From Rutidosis leptorrhynchoides (lineage: Eukaryota > Streptophyta > Magnoliopsida > Asterales > Asteraceae), in NCBI RefSeq assembly GCF_046630445.1, contig NC_092335.1, forward strand, positions 37,644,001 through 37,708,000: a stretch of DNA of 64,000 nt, written 5' to 3'. Each line of letters starts with the position of its first letter. Position 1 is the stretch's first letter. The translations under genes and the position numbers were made by a program. Positions 1-10,468 of this stretch are shown here, in pieces. The notes beneath the pieces were generated by a model. The model was not told where the DNA came from, ran no database searches, and saw only the letters and a program-made list of their open reading frames with translations.

Positions 1-435
1 CAAATGAAACTCACGCATATAAATATTGTATATCGGTTAATAAAGCATTTGCATGTATTCTCAGCCCAAAAATGTAGAGAGTAAAAGGGATCATATGAAA
101 CTCACCTTATCAGCATATAAAGTCGTTCATCGTAATGTGATCGAAACTCAGAGTATCGAATAACCATAGATCTCAACGTATCAATATTGAGATTTAATAT
201 TGTAGAAAAGTACGTAGACGTAACGGAGATGATAAACACTAGGTTTGATTCACAAATATACCCCCGAACATTACCCATAACCTCCTTGGCAATAACCCAT
301 AATTTCCTTAACTCTAGCTTGCTCGTAAACTTGTTTTGAAATCGTTTGGACATAACCTCGTCGTAGTATTTTATGTATAATACTAATAATATTACTAATA
401 AAAATAATAAGATTAATAATAATAATATTAATCTT

Positions 436-438
<3 letters not shown>

Positions 439-467
<29 letters not shown>
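439..467. repeat. (TA)n microsatellite
   Basis: About 14 uninterrupted TA units, preceded by an AT-rich TAA/ATT tract. Small reading frames across it come from the repeat and are not genes. Confidence 0.95.
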
Positions 468-470
<3 letters not shown>

Positions 471-553
471 AGAGACAGAGAGATTTTGAGAAAAAAAGTA
501 AATATATTGGAACAAAACTTGCGAGCTTTATAGACCTGGCCTGATTTCCACTG

Positions 554-602
554 CCATGCGATCGCATGGCTGGGCAGTGTAATTCCCATGCGATCGCATG
601 GG
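554..602. other. Paired ATGCGATCGCAT palindromes
   Basis: Two perfect palindromes: 16 bp at 554-569 (core flanked by CC/GG) and 18 bp at 585-602 (core flanked by CCC/GGG). Their centres are 32 bp apart. The same arrangement recurs in the Athila element at 33895-33943, 47413-47464, 55651-55699 and 57502-57550. Function unknown. Confidence 0.85.
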
Positions 603-977
603 AAACTTTTCCAGCTCACAATGTTTTGGCAACTAGCTCGTCGACATATTTTTATAATATATATAATATATAATTTAAATTAATTAATTATATATTATAT
701 TTTATTCTCGTGCATAGTTGATTTGTAATTTTTGTTTCGATAAGTCGTACGTCGTCACTCGACTTATGTCCCGGTTCTGGTTTTTCGAATGTCCCTTCGT
801 ACGCTGAGAAAACTTGTACATTACATTTTGGGACATGTACCTTAGTAAAAATATAGCCTTAAATTATCCCTAAATTATATCACTCAAAATATAACTTATA
901 CATTTGAGTGTTTTGGTCATTTACATCTATAAATCATCGTCTCGCTATTTGTTAAAATACATCTTAAAATAGTGTTT

Positions 978-1112
978 ACTGTAGCAAAGTCACTGTAGCA
1001 ATTTTTACTGTAGCAATTCACTGTAGCAAAGTCAATTTCACTGTAGCAAGTAGTGATTTTCGAAAACACTGTAGCATTTTGAGTACTGTAGCGATTTGAA
1101 AATACTGTAGCA
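978..1112. repeat. Irregular CTGTAGCA repeat cluster
   Basis: The motif ACTGTAGC recurs about eight times at irregular spacing within the LTR-like remnant. CTACAGT-type words also follow the palindrome pairs at 47413 and 55651, which suggests a shared LTR module. Confidence 0.7.
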
Positions 1113-2383
1113 AATTAGTGTTTTGCTGGTTCATCTTAAATGCTTTAGTTAACTTATCTAAATATCAATCGAATCAATAAACGAATGTTACTATCGTTTA
1201 CTAAATAACTTGAAATTATATATATGTATATATCTTTTTAATATACATAAATCAGTTTTTAAATACACATTGGAAGTTATTTATAAATAAATTTTAATAA
1301 TAAATATTCCAACTTATCATATATATTCAAATAGATATTTAAACCAATAAGTTTAATGTACGGTCTCAACAATTAATACATTGTTACCTTTTCAAATTAT
1401 AGTATATATGTATCTATTTATATATAATTGTTCGCGAATCGTCGAAAACAACCGAAGGGTATTTAAATATATAAAAGTAGTTCAAAAATTTTGAGATTCA
1501 GTTTGACAGACTTTGCTTATCGTGTCGGAAATGTTAATCATACAAAGATTAAGTTTAAATTTGGTCAGAAATTTCCGGGTCATCACATGTATTCTCAGCC
1601 CAAAAATATATATTGCAAAAGCAATTAAAAAGGGAGCAAATGAAACTCACCATACTGTATTTTGTAGTAAAAATACATATGACGTCATTTAACAAGTGTA
1701 GGGTTGACCTCGGATTCACGAACCTATATCATTTACGTATAGATTAACATATATAATGGTAATCGAACAAATTTTCATATTATTTGTGATATAAATGTTA
1801 TTTTAATAAATTACAGGTTTCATTAGTAACTTACTTAGATATATTTATTTTTATATACTTTAAGTTACTTAAATAATATTTATTACAAAAATATTAGTAT
1901 AGTTATATTTTATGTCATAAATATATTTTAATATAGAAAATCTTTTTTTTTTAATATGCTAATAATAAAAATGATAAAAATAATACTAATTATGATAAAA
2001 ATCATGATAATCCTAATAATGATAATAATTTTAATGATAATAAAATATTTATAATAATAGTTATAATATCTATAATAATAATGCTTTTACTTAATAATGA
2101 TAATAATGATATTAATAATAATAATACTTATATTATTTATCTTTAATCAAATTCGTAAAACATGTTCTTCCTAATCATAACATAAGTGGTAAAGTTGATA
2201 TCTTTTTCTAAGCTCATATCCATATCAAACTATATTTATAATCTTAATATAAGTATTAAAGTTTATAACTTTTATCAAAATATATTAGTGCTCATAATAC
2301 TACTTAAATCATTTTTTTTAAATCATAATTTAGTCCTATCTTCACATTTTAATCTTAATCTTAATATTTTAATAACCTTTAGT

Positions 2384-2399
2384 CATGATGATGATGATG

Positions 2400-2488
<89 letters not shown>
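2384..2488. repeat. (TGA)n-(TAA)n microsatellite
   Basis: A few TGA units grade into about 30 TAA units. Poly-Asn or poly-Ile frames over it are artefacts of the repeat. Confidence 0.95.
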
Positions 2489-2605
2489 CAATATATTTCT
2501 ACCTTTAAAGAGGTTGTAAAAGTTTTCTAAAAAATATAGCAGCTGCCAAGTCTCGAACCCACGACCTATTGAATACCCGAACACACTTCTAACCATCCAT
2601 CCATC
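2384..2605 (-). mobile_element. SINE-like copy with (ATT)n tail
   Basis: On the minus strand an A-box-like word TGGTTAGAAGTG (2595-2584) is followed 36 bp later by a good B-box, GGTTCGAGACT (2559-2549). This is the internal RNA polymerase III promoter layout of tRNA-derived SINEs. About 60 bp beyond the B-box begins a long pure ATT/TAA tract (to about 2384), which could be the SINE tail. No tRNA cloverleaf was established, and the A-box is only approximate. No target duplication was confirmed. It may instead be a tRNA-like fragment next to an unrelated microsatellite. Confidence 0.4.
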
Positions 2606-2745
2606 TGTGTTTTCCTGTTAATATATGTATCAAATTTGTATTTAACCTAAGTTTTCTGTTTATTCTTCTCTTTCTCTTTCAACATCATAATGTGAATATC
2701 ATCATCATCGATTTTATTATCTTCATCAACATAATCAAATTCTAA

Positions 2746-2845
2746 TCGTTATCATAATCATTATCATAATCGTTATCATAATCATTATCATAATCGTTAT
2801 CATAATCATTATCATAATCGTTATCATAATCATTATCATAATCGC
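2746..2845. repeat. 18-bp tandem repeat
   Basis: About 5.5 copies of an 18-bp unit (ATCATTATCATAATCGTT), nearly perfect, so probably a recent slippage expansion. Confidence 0.9.
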
Positions 2846-4435
2846 CATCCATCACCACCGTATATAATTATTATTCTCACTTAATTCAAACATCATCATG
2901 CTCTTAGCATTACTGTCAAGGGTTGTAGCAGTCAAAGAATAAAAATCAAACAGCAATAGCAGCGTGTAAGCCTCGATCGTATAGCAAGTAGCCGGTTCTT
3001 GGCCCAACAGAACCATAGTTCTCTGCCCAACCGAATCATAGTTCTCGGCCCAACCATTTAAACATAGCCCAACAATGTTAATTGTTTAAGATTCATCTAA
3101 GAAGCCCAAGTATATCGACAAGGCTGTTTCAATAATTTGGTGTCAGTATAAAGAATTAATTAAAGAAATCAAAATTTGCAAGTGGAAGACAGAAAGTGAT
3201 GTTTAGCATCCGCCATATTCTCTCTTTGATTCACAATAAAAACGTCACCATCCAATATGCCAACCGGTACAGTAGCATCTAATAGTACTCCAATTGTGAT
3301 GGATGATTTTTTTGGTATTATTTTATGGTTGTCAACAAACGAATCGAACAACAAATAAGTGATGGTTGCGTTGATTTTTCGGTGATAGAAGGTGGTGATG
3401 TTTAGGCTGCAAGAACAGGAAGATGAGGTGGTGGACGGTTGGACATAAACAGGATTATAAGATGGTGATTCACGATAGAAATTTGGAGAGAAAGAGATAA
3501 CTAGGTGTTGGTTCCTTCGGTTGAAGATTGACCATGGTGGTGATGGTTATGGAACTATCAAAGTAGAAGTAGAAATAAGAAAGGATAGAAACAATTTACC
3601 GGTAATATAGGATTGGAGATTTTCGGTTGACAACTAAAAGAAAGGAAAACAAATAATACAACGCAACAGCAAAAAGGCTGTCTGCTCAAACAGCCCGCCA
3701 AGAATCATAAGTATAAACAGCTGCAGCAGTAGTGGCCGTAGCAGTTGGGAGTGATGATTAAATGGGTTCGATGATTTGGTGATTTCATGGTGGTTGTCGT
3801 TGGTTAGGCTAGGGTGATAACCGGTGGTTTTAGTATGAAACAGAAAATATAAAAGGGTGTCGTGAGGTGGGGTAATTATGGTTTTGAGATGGGTTTAAGA
3901 TGGGTGTGGTGTGAGCCGTAGGGTGATGGTTTCGGATGGTGCTTCTGATCGATTGAAAGAAGAATAGCACAAGTGACTCAGGTCTTGTAAAGATCAATTA
4001 TTTATATATAATATATTAAATATGATAGTGGTTGTTGTCTTTGACAGATAATATAGAAAGATGGATGGAAAGGTGGAGTGGTTAAATGAGTTGTTCAATC
4101 AAAAATATATCAAGGGAAATTGAATATGTCGATAGTAAGCAGGGAAGAAGAAATAATTTAATGTAGTGGAGATGAAGAATTTTAGTGTGGAAAGCTAGAT
4201 GCATGAACATATGTATATGTATAAATTAAAATATGCTATGTAACTATATATACAACATATATCTATATTTTCAATTAGTGAAGAAGTCATAAAGTAACAA
4301 TAGTATTCTTCAATCATAAAGCAACAATCACGGATGTAATATATGATTGAAATGGAATATGTGAGTGGTACTCACAAATGGCAGACAAAAGGAAATAAGA
4401 ATTTTGGTGTGATGTGTTTAATCATTCATATTCAT

Positions 4436-4437
<2 letters not shown>
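2846..4437. other. Intergenic, no gene seen
   Basis: AT-rich sequence with GGTGATGG/GGTGGT-type low-complexity words around 3380-3950 and a degenerate repeat near 3000-3060 (ATAGTTCTC.GCCCAAC twice). Only short frames (up to about 60 codons) with no recognisable domain. It reads as old, decayed repeat DNA. Confidence 0.6.

Positions 4438-4438
<1 letters not shown>

Positions 4439-4533
<95 letters not shown>
4439..4533. repeat. Long (TA)n microsatellite
   Basis: About 47 TA units with a single interruption near 4517. A frame of alternating Ile-Tyr over it is not a gene. Confidence 0.97.
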
Positions 4534-4931
4534 ATTAATAATTAACTTAATCACATGTGGGAAATAATAGAATGAACTTTAGAAACACAGTAAATGAATT
4601 AGAATTAAAATCTTACTTGTATCTTATTCTTATATATATATATATATTAAAAGAGATGTAGATGGAACTTAAAGATATACTCTGTACATATTTTTGCAAA
4701 TGGTGATAACTTGCATTTTAAATCAAAAGAATGGATTACGTGATATGCAAAACTCCTCAAAGTTAGAGGACGCCAAATTACTATTGCATCCCTGTTCTTA
4801 TTTACTTAAGTATATGAGAATGTTCTTAGGGAGTTACTACCCTATATGTAAATACACTTTAATAGTATGATTTTACGTAGATAAATATATTAAGTGTATA
4901 TCGAACTAATAAATTTAAAGTATATCATTTA
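4534..4931. other. Flank of copia A, no gene seen
   Basis: AT-rich DNA with a short TA tract near 4633-4648. It ends in ATTTA, the left target duplication of copia A. Confidence 0.6.
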
Positions 4932-5300
4932 TGTTATAATTCAGTAGGCTTATAACTACCTTTAGTGGTTTGATTCTTGATGTTATAATTCAGTAGGCTT
5001 ATAACTACCTTTAGTGGTTTGATTCTTGATGTTATAATTCAGTAGGCTTATAACTACCTTTAGTGATTTGATTCTTGATTTAGAATACTAATAATGAAGT
5101 GTAAGAACAAAGATGATAATGGAGAGAAAGAAAGAAACACTTTGTAAGTGTGAGAAATGGTGCAAGTTTAATGCTTGCATTCATGAGTATTTATAGCCTA
5201 AAATCTCAATATAAAAATACATACTTTGTGTACCAAAATTGACTATATGTATACACCAAAATTGACTATCCATATCTATATTATTATTATTATTATAACA
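4932..5300 (-). repeat. Copia A 3' LTR
   Basis: 369 bp, TG...CA. The outer 147 bp are three tandem 49-bp copies (starting 4932, 4981, 5030), each beginning TGTTATAATTCAG in plus orientation. This is the minus-strand LTR tail. A TATA-like box (GGCTATAAATACTC on the minus strand) lies at 5198-5185. Confidence 0.95.
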
Positions 5301-5309
5301 CTCCCCCTT
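5301..5309 (-). other. Copia A polypurine tract
   Basis: CTCCCCCTT on the plus strand, AAGGGGGAG on the minus strand, directly beside the 3' LTR. This is the usual primer site for plus-strand DNA synthesis in LTR elements. Confidence 0.85.
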
Positions 5310-5461
5310 GGATAGCAATTTTATTTTGTTGAAGATCAACTATAAATTACTGCCTCGTTAAAAACCTTGCTAAAGAAAACCCAGTGGGAAAAAACTTTAG
5401 CTAAGGGAAAAAGAGTGCAGCATGGAGTTGACTCCCCCTCAAGTAGACATCGCTTCAGCTG

Positions 5462-6916
5462 TTACATCTTTTGAACATGTCTCATGCCAATGTTATGAAC
5501 GTGTGTTCTGAAAATAGCAGTTGGAAGTGCTTTCGTGAAAAGATCAGCAGAGTTTTTGCTAGATTGCACATATCTCATTTCAATCTGGTTGTCCTTAATG
5601 AGATTTTGAGTGTATGAGAAGAATCTAGGTGGTATGTGTTTTGTTCGGTCACTTTTGATATACCCTTCTTTCATCTGTGCTATGCAAGCTGCATTATCTT
5701 CATAGATAGTTGTTGGACTTTTATCGCGTTCTAGTCCACAAGAATCAGTAATGAGTTGTGTCATTGATCTCAACCAAAAACATTCTCGAGTAGCTTCATG
5801 TAATGCAATCACTTCGGCATGATTTGACGATGTAGCAACAAGTGTTTGTTTTTGAGAACGCCATGATATTGCAGTACCTCCATTTAGGAATACATATCCA
5901 GTTTGAGATTTAGCTTTATGTGGATCAGATAAATAACCTGCATCTGCATAACCAACCAAATCTTGTTTTGATTCGTTAGAATAAAATAATCCTAAATCAG
6001 TAGTTCCTCGAAGGTATCGAAATATGTGTTTGATCCCATTCCAGTGTCTTTTGGTAGGAGCAGAGCTGAACCTTGCCAACAAATTAACTGCAAAAGAAAT
6101 GTCAGGTCTTGTACAATTTGTAAGATACATAAGAGCTCCAATTGCACTAAGATATGGTACTTCTGGTCCAAGAATGTCTTCTTGATCTTCACATGGACGA
6201 AATGGATCAGCTTCAACATTGAGTGATCTAACAACCATAGGAGTACTTAATGGTTTTGCCTTGTCCATATTGAAACGTTTCAAAATCTTTTCAGTATATG
6301 TTGTTTGATGTACAAGTAAACCATTAGGCATATGCTCAATTTGTAAACCAAGGCAATACTTGGTTTTTCCGAGATCTTTCATTTCAAATTCTTTCTTTAG
6401 AAGTTGAATGGCTTCATGGATCTCTTTATTTGTACCTATGATGTTAAGATCATCAACATAAACAGCTATGATCACATATCCGGATGTTGTTTTCTTAATG
6501 AAAACACAAGGGCAAGTAAGATTATTTGTATACCCTTTGCTTATCAAGTAATCACTTAATCGGTTATACCACATACGTCCCGATTGTTTTAACCCATATA
6601 AAGATCTTTGTAATTTAATCGAATACATTTCTTTGGGTTTTGCATTTGATGCTTCTGGTACCTTAAATCCTTCAGGTATCTTCATATATATATCACTATC
6701 AAGTGATCCATATAGATAAGCAGTCACAACATCCATGAGATGCATTTCTAAATTTTTAGAAACTGCCAGACTGATTAAGTACCTAAAAGTAATTGCATCC
6801 ATAACAGGAGAATAAGTTTCTTCATAATCAATTCCCGGTCTTTGAGAAAAACCTTGAGCTACAAGTCTAGCTTTATACCTTGTAACTTCATTTTTTTTCA
6901 TTTCTTTTTCGGACAA
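5462..6916 (-). CDS. Copia A pol: reverse transcriptase and RNase H part
   Basis: A 484-codon frame with the copia-type reverse transcriptase. It starts in the KARLVAQG region, runs through the palm motif YVDD (about residue 153), and then has the connection segment. The C-terminal third is the copia RNase H, with EDNAACIAQMKEGYIKSDRTK near residue 410. Its role is to copy the element RNA into DNA inside the virus-like particle and remove the RNA strand. It lies next to the polypurine tract, as expected for the last pol domains in Ty1/copia order. It belongs to a fossil that looks nearly whole. Confidence 0.93.
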   Translation of the reverse strand: MSEKEMKKNEVTRYKARLVAQGFSQRPGIDYEETYSPVMDAITFRYLISLAVSKNLEMHLMDVVTAYLYGSLDSDIYMKIPEGFKVPEASNAKPKEMYSIKLQRSLYGLKQSGRMWYNRLSDYLISKGYTNNLTCPCVFIKKTTSGYVIIAVYVDDLNIIGTNKEIHEAIQLLKKEFEMKDLGKTKYCLGLQIEHMPNGLLVHQTTYTEKILKRFNMDKAKPLSTPMVVRSLNVEADPFRPCEDQEDILGPEVPYLSAIGALMYLTNCTRPDISFAVNLLARFSSAPTKRHWNGIKHIFRYLRGTTDLGLFYSNESKQDLVGYADAGYLSDPHKAKSQTGYVFLNGGTAISWRSQKQTLVATSSNHAEVIALHEATRECFWLRSMTQLITDSCGLERDKSPTTIYEDNAACIAQMKEGYIKSDRTKHIPPRFFSYTQNLIKDNQIEMRYVQSSKNSADLFTKALPTAIFRTHVHNIGMRHVQKM

Positions 6917-9014
6917 AAATCCATCTGTATCCTACAGGTTTCACATCTTTAGGAGTGAGAATGATGGATCCGAAAACTTTTCTTTTATTGAGTGATTCTA
7001 ATTCAGCTCGTATTGCTTCTTTCCATTGAGCCCAATCATGTCTATTTTGACATTCAACCATAGATGTTGGTTCTGGATCATCATCATTATTCATGATGTC
7101 ATATGCAACATTAAATGAAAATTTCTCATCAAGATTTTTCATTTCATTTCGGTTCCATAATATTTTTGAATATGCATAATTGATTGCAATTTCTGTATTG
7201 ACATCATCAATCTCCTCTGCAGTAGGAGTACTGATTTGTGGTTCTTCTTGAACACTTTCTTTTACTTCATTATCAGCTGATTTTCTTTTTCGAGGATTTT
7301 TATCCTTTGAACCGATTGGTCTTCCACGTTTCTGACGTGGCAAAGATTCATGAGTGACGTTATTGCCAGCTTTTGGAATTTCAATTCGAGCTGGAGTATT
7401 TACTGCTGGTATATATGATTTTGTCACCGTTTTTGTATCTGTAAATGCATCAGGCAATTGATTTGCAAGTTCTTGTATATGCATTATCTTTTGAACTTCT
7501 GTCTCGCATTCTTTTGTGCGAGGATCAAGATACTTTAATTGAGGTTCACACCATGAAACATCATTTTCTTTATTTTTCATTTCTCCCCCTAATCTAGGGA
7601 ACAATGTTTCATTAAAATGACAATCAGCAAAACGTGCTGTAAAAACGTCACCTGTCATAGGTTCAATATACCTTAATATTGAAGATGTTTCATATCCAAC
7701 ATATATTCCCAACCTCCTTTGAGGACCCATTTTTGTACGTTGTGGTGTCGCAATTGGAACATACACTGCACAACCAAATGTTCTAAGATGGGAAATATTT
7801 GGCTCTTGACCAAAAGCAAGTTGTAGGGGGGAATATTTATGACTTGCACTTGGTCTGATGCGAATCAATGCAGCAGCATGTAAAATTGCATGACCCCATA
7901 TAGATACAGGGAGTTTTGTTCTCATTATCAATGGTCTAGCGATTAACTGTAAACGTTTAATCAATGACTCGGCTAAACCATTTTGTGTATGCACATGAGC
8001 AACAGAATGTTCAACAACAATTCCTATAGACATGCAATAGTCATTAAATGCTTGAGATGTAAATTCACCAGCATTATCAAGTCTCACCCTTTTAATGGTG
8101 TAATCAGGAAAATGAGCTCTCAATTTAATAATTTGGGCAAGAAATTTTGCAAATGCCACATTACGGCTTGATAACAGACAAACATGAGACCATCTGCTAG
8201 ATGCGTCTATTAGAACCATGAAATATCTAAATGGTCCACATGGTGGATGAATTGGTCCACATATATCACCTTGAATTCTTTCAAGAAACATTGGTGATTC
8301 TTTCTCAACCTTAAGTGGTGAGGGTCTAGTTATCAATTTTCCAAGAGAGCAAGATGTACATGGAACCATTGTATCATGATGGATTTTTCTATCCTTTAGT
8401 GGATGTCCATGAGTACATTCAATAATCCTTTTCATCATTGTTGATCCTGGATGGCCTAATCTGTTATGCCATAAACTGAATACACCAGGATCAATATATT
8501 TTTCGTTAACTACCATATGTATTTCTGGTACATTTATATGTGTATAATGTAATCCAGAACTAAGTCTTGGCAGTTTTTCAACCACATGACTCTTGTCAGT
8601 GATACTTAAATATTTCTCATTTTCTGTTGTCACTGACTGATAATCATACCCGTTAAGGTATATGTCGGAGAAACTCAATAAATTTCTGCTTGACTTGGGA
8701 GAAAATAAGGCATCATTTATTAAAAATTTTGTACCATTTGGTAGTATGAAATTTGCCTTTCCTATCCCTTTTATCAAGTTAGCAGGTCCTGATATTGTAT
8801 GTATAGTTCCTTCCGTTGGTTTTAGATCAATAAAATATTTCTCGGATTTAAGTATAGTGTGTGTAGTTCCACTGTCTGCTATACAGAGATCTCCACCACT
8901 TGATTGATGTTGTATTCCAGCAAAATTCATATTGAACTTCATATATAAGAAATAAATAGTGAGTACATTAATATTACACAATATTTTAAACGCAAATAGA
9001 TAGTACTGAAACAT
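6888..9014 (-). CDS. Copia A pol: protease and integrase part
   Basis: A 708-codon frame. Near residue 47 is an aspartic protease active-site triad, DSG, in IADSGTTHTI. The GAG-pre-integrase region carries WHNRLGHPG. The integrase catalytic core shows GDICGPI and DNAGEFTSQAFNDYC. The C-terminal part has a basic AT-hook-like stretch, KRGRPIGSKDKNPRKRK, seen in many plant copia integrases. The frame runs toward the start of the reverse transcriptase (VFGSIILTPKDVKPVGYRWIF). Its roles are polyprotein cleavage and insertion of the element DNA. It sits between gag and reverse transcriptase, the order that defines copia. Confidence 0.93.
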   Translation of the reverse strand: MFQYYLFAFKILCNINVLTIYFLYMKFNMNFAGIQHQSSGGDLCIADSGTTHTILKSEKYFIDLKPTEGTIHTISGPANLIKGIGKANFILPNGTKFLINDALFSPKSSRNLLSFSDIYLNGYDYQSVTTENEKYLSITDKSHVVEKLPRLSSGLHYTHINVPEIHMVVNEKYIDPGVFSLWHNRLGHPGSTMMKRIIECTHGHPLKDRKIHHDTMVPCTSCSLGKLITRPSPLKVEKESPMFLERIQGDICGPIHPPCGPFRYFMVLIDASSRWSHVCLLSSRNVAFAKFLAQIIKLRAHFPDYTIKRVRLDNAGEFTSQAFNDYCMSIGIVVEHSVAHVHTQNGLAESLIKRLQLIARPLIMRTKLPVSIWGHAILHAAALIRIRPSASHKYSPLQLAFGQEPNISHLRTFGCAVYVPIATPQRTKMGPQRRLGIYVGYETSSILRYIEPMTGDVFTARFADCHFNETLFPRLGGEMKNKENDVSWCEPQLKYLDPRTKECETEVQKIMHIQELANQLPDAFTDTKTVTKSYIPAVNTPARIEIPKAGNNVTHESLPRQKRGRPIGSKDKNPRKRKSADNEVKESVQEEPQISTPTAEEIDDVNTEIAINYAYSKILWNRNEMKNLDEKFSFNVAYDIMNNDDDPEPTSMVECQNRHDWAQWKEAIRAELESLNKRKVFGSIILTPKDVKPVGYRWIFVRKRNEKK

Positions 9015-9077
9015 TTAGCAAACATAATGTCAAAGACAGACGATATTAAATCGTTTATTTTTCAAAAGACACACAAC

Positions 9078-10112
9078 TTAAACATTCAAGAAATCTTCAT
9101 ATAAATCAGATGGTTTCTCAGTGACTGTTGGATCAATATTATCCACAAAATTTACTTCCTTTTCTTTACCTTTCAGCGAATCCTGATACATCTTAACAAG
9201 ATGTTTAGATGTTCGGCAAGTATTAGCCCAGTGGCCCATTCTACCACATCTGTAGCAAGATTCTTCAGAATTTTTAGAAGAATTTTCTTCAACATCTTGT
9301 TTAATGGGCTTGTTTTGTGGTTGATATTTATATTTTCGTGGATTACTATTTCTTTGACCACCACGGCCACGACCACGACCACGTCCACGCCCATTACCAT
9401 TACCATAAGGATGGTTTCTACCATAGTTATGGCTTTTGGCATGATGATGGTGATGGTTATTATAACCACGACCTTGCCCGCGTCCTTGTCCCTGTTTATA
9501 ATTATTTGCAGTATTTGCTTCAGGGATTGCAAGTGTACCAGTAGGACGGGATTGCTGATTTTTCATTAATAGCTCATCATTTTGCTCTGCAACTAAGAGA
9601 TATGAATTAAGTTCAGGATATGTTTTGAACTTTAGCATTCTCAAATTTCTTTGCACTGTGATGTTTGCAGCATTCATTGTGGAGAAAGTTTTCTCCATCA
9701 TGTCTGCATCACTAATTTCATGTCCACAGAATTTAAGTTGTGAACATGTATTATACAGAGCTGAGCTGTATTCATTTACTTTCTTAAAGTCTTGGAACCT
9801 TAATGTTCTCCATTGTTCCATTGCAGCTGGAAGTAAAATTTCTCTTTGATTATTGAATCTGCTTTTGAGACCTTCCCATAAAACATGGGGATCTTCTACA
9901 GTCACATAATTATTTTGTAAGCATTCATCAATATGTTGATGAATAAAGCAACATGCCGTAGCTTGTTCTTTTTCAGAACAAGTGTTGTTTTCATTTATGG
10001 TTTCAAGAATGCCCATTGATTTAAGATGCATTTTTACTTTTATAACCCATGGCATGTAGTTGTTTCCAGTTGATTCTAAAGGAGTAAATTTAAGCTTTTC
10101 CAGATTCGACAT
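9078..10112 (-). CDS. Copia A gag
   Basis: A 344-codon frame beginning MSNLEKLKFTPLESTGNNY. The N-terminal two thirds match the plant copia gag type (W..WK/VKM fold start, LW..L...F near residue 80). A Gly/Arg-rich and His-rich linker occupies about residues 205-260. A single CCHC zinc knuckle, CYRCGRMGHWANTC, lies at about 286-299, followed by RTSKHLVKMYQ. Gag builds the particle shell and packages element RNA. It is the first frame after the 5' LTR and leader. Confidence 0.93.
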   Translation of the reverse strand: MSNLEKLKFTPLESTGNNYMPWVIKVKMHLKSMGILETINENNTCSEKEQATACCFIHQHIDECLQNNYVTVEDPHVLWEGLKSRFNNQREILLPAAMEQWRTLRFQDFKKVNEYSSALYNTCSQLKFCGHEISDADMMEKTFSTMNAANITVQRNLRMLKFKTYPELNSYLLVAEQNDELLMKNQQSRPTGTLAIPEANTANNYKQGQGRGQGRGYNNHHHHHAKSHNYGRNHPYGNGNGRGRGRGRGRGGQRNSNPRKYKYQPQNKPIKQDVEENSSKNSEESCYRCGRMGHWANTCRTSKHLVKMYQDSLKGKEKEVNFVDNIDPTVTEKPSDLYEDFLNV

Positions 10113-10468
10113 TTTCTATTATCAAAAATTAAAACAAACATCATGATAAATTAGAGTCAATTTATATTCATAAGTATATAAACATTAAACATAAATTTAA
10201 TATAACATAAATGATAAGTAGGTGACAGTGTCGACCATGTGTAAGCAATCATAAATAAATGTTATATAACAAAAATATAAATATTAGTAAACATAAATGA
10301 AAATTTGGCGACAGTGTCGACCATATATTTTTTTCAGGTGGTATAACCGACCTATATCATTCTGGTGGTATAACCGACCATATATCATTTTGGTGGTATA
10401 ACCGACCATATATCATTTTGGTGGCAGAGCCAACCATATTTAGTATTAAGATTATCGTGCTGATAACG
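10113..10468 (-). other. Copia A leader with 28-bp repeats
   Basis: Between the 5' LTR and gag, about 10325-10440 holds four copies of a roughly 28-bp unit (GGTGGTATAACCGACC plus an AT tail), the last one diverged. The same words occur in the copia B leader, so the repeats belong to the family. Directly beside the LTR is ATCAGCACGAT (minus strand), the probable primer-binding region. I could not match it to a tRNA by eye. Confidence 0.8.

Larger units (their letters stand above)
52..1586 (-). mobile_element. Decayed gypsy-type LTR remnant
   Basis: On the minus strand, position 1586 starts with TGTGATGACCCGGAAATTTC, the kind of terminus seen at many plant Ty3/gypsy LTRs. The last 160 bp (about 1425-1586) match a second copy at about 10888-11037. 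A 60-bp motif containing TATTCTCAGCCCAAAAAT occurs both at the far end (about 52-110) and just outside the terminus (1587-1651), bracketing the segment. The stretch 500-840 resembles part of the Athila LTR further right (TTCTGG.TTTTCGAA and GTGCATAGTTGA.TTG are shared). No coding capacity is visible. It is an old fossil; boundaries are approximate and the bracketing motif could instead be internal to the LTR family. Confidence 0.4.

Noticed and set aside
102-619. Overlapping minus-strand frames of 61-137 codons
   Set aside because: They run through a (TA)n tract (Ile-Tyr repeats) and an LTR-like remnant; no domain.
2186-2596. Poly-Asn and poly-Ile frames on both strands
   Set aside because: Products of the (TAA)n microsatellite.
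2930-3960. Possible gene in a less AT-rich stretch
   Set aside because: Only short frames, repeated low-complexity words, and no domain or splice pattern that I could support.
9201-9569. Plus-strand frames over the copia A gag
   Set aside because: Antisense shadows of the Gly/Arg/His-rich gag linker.
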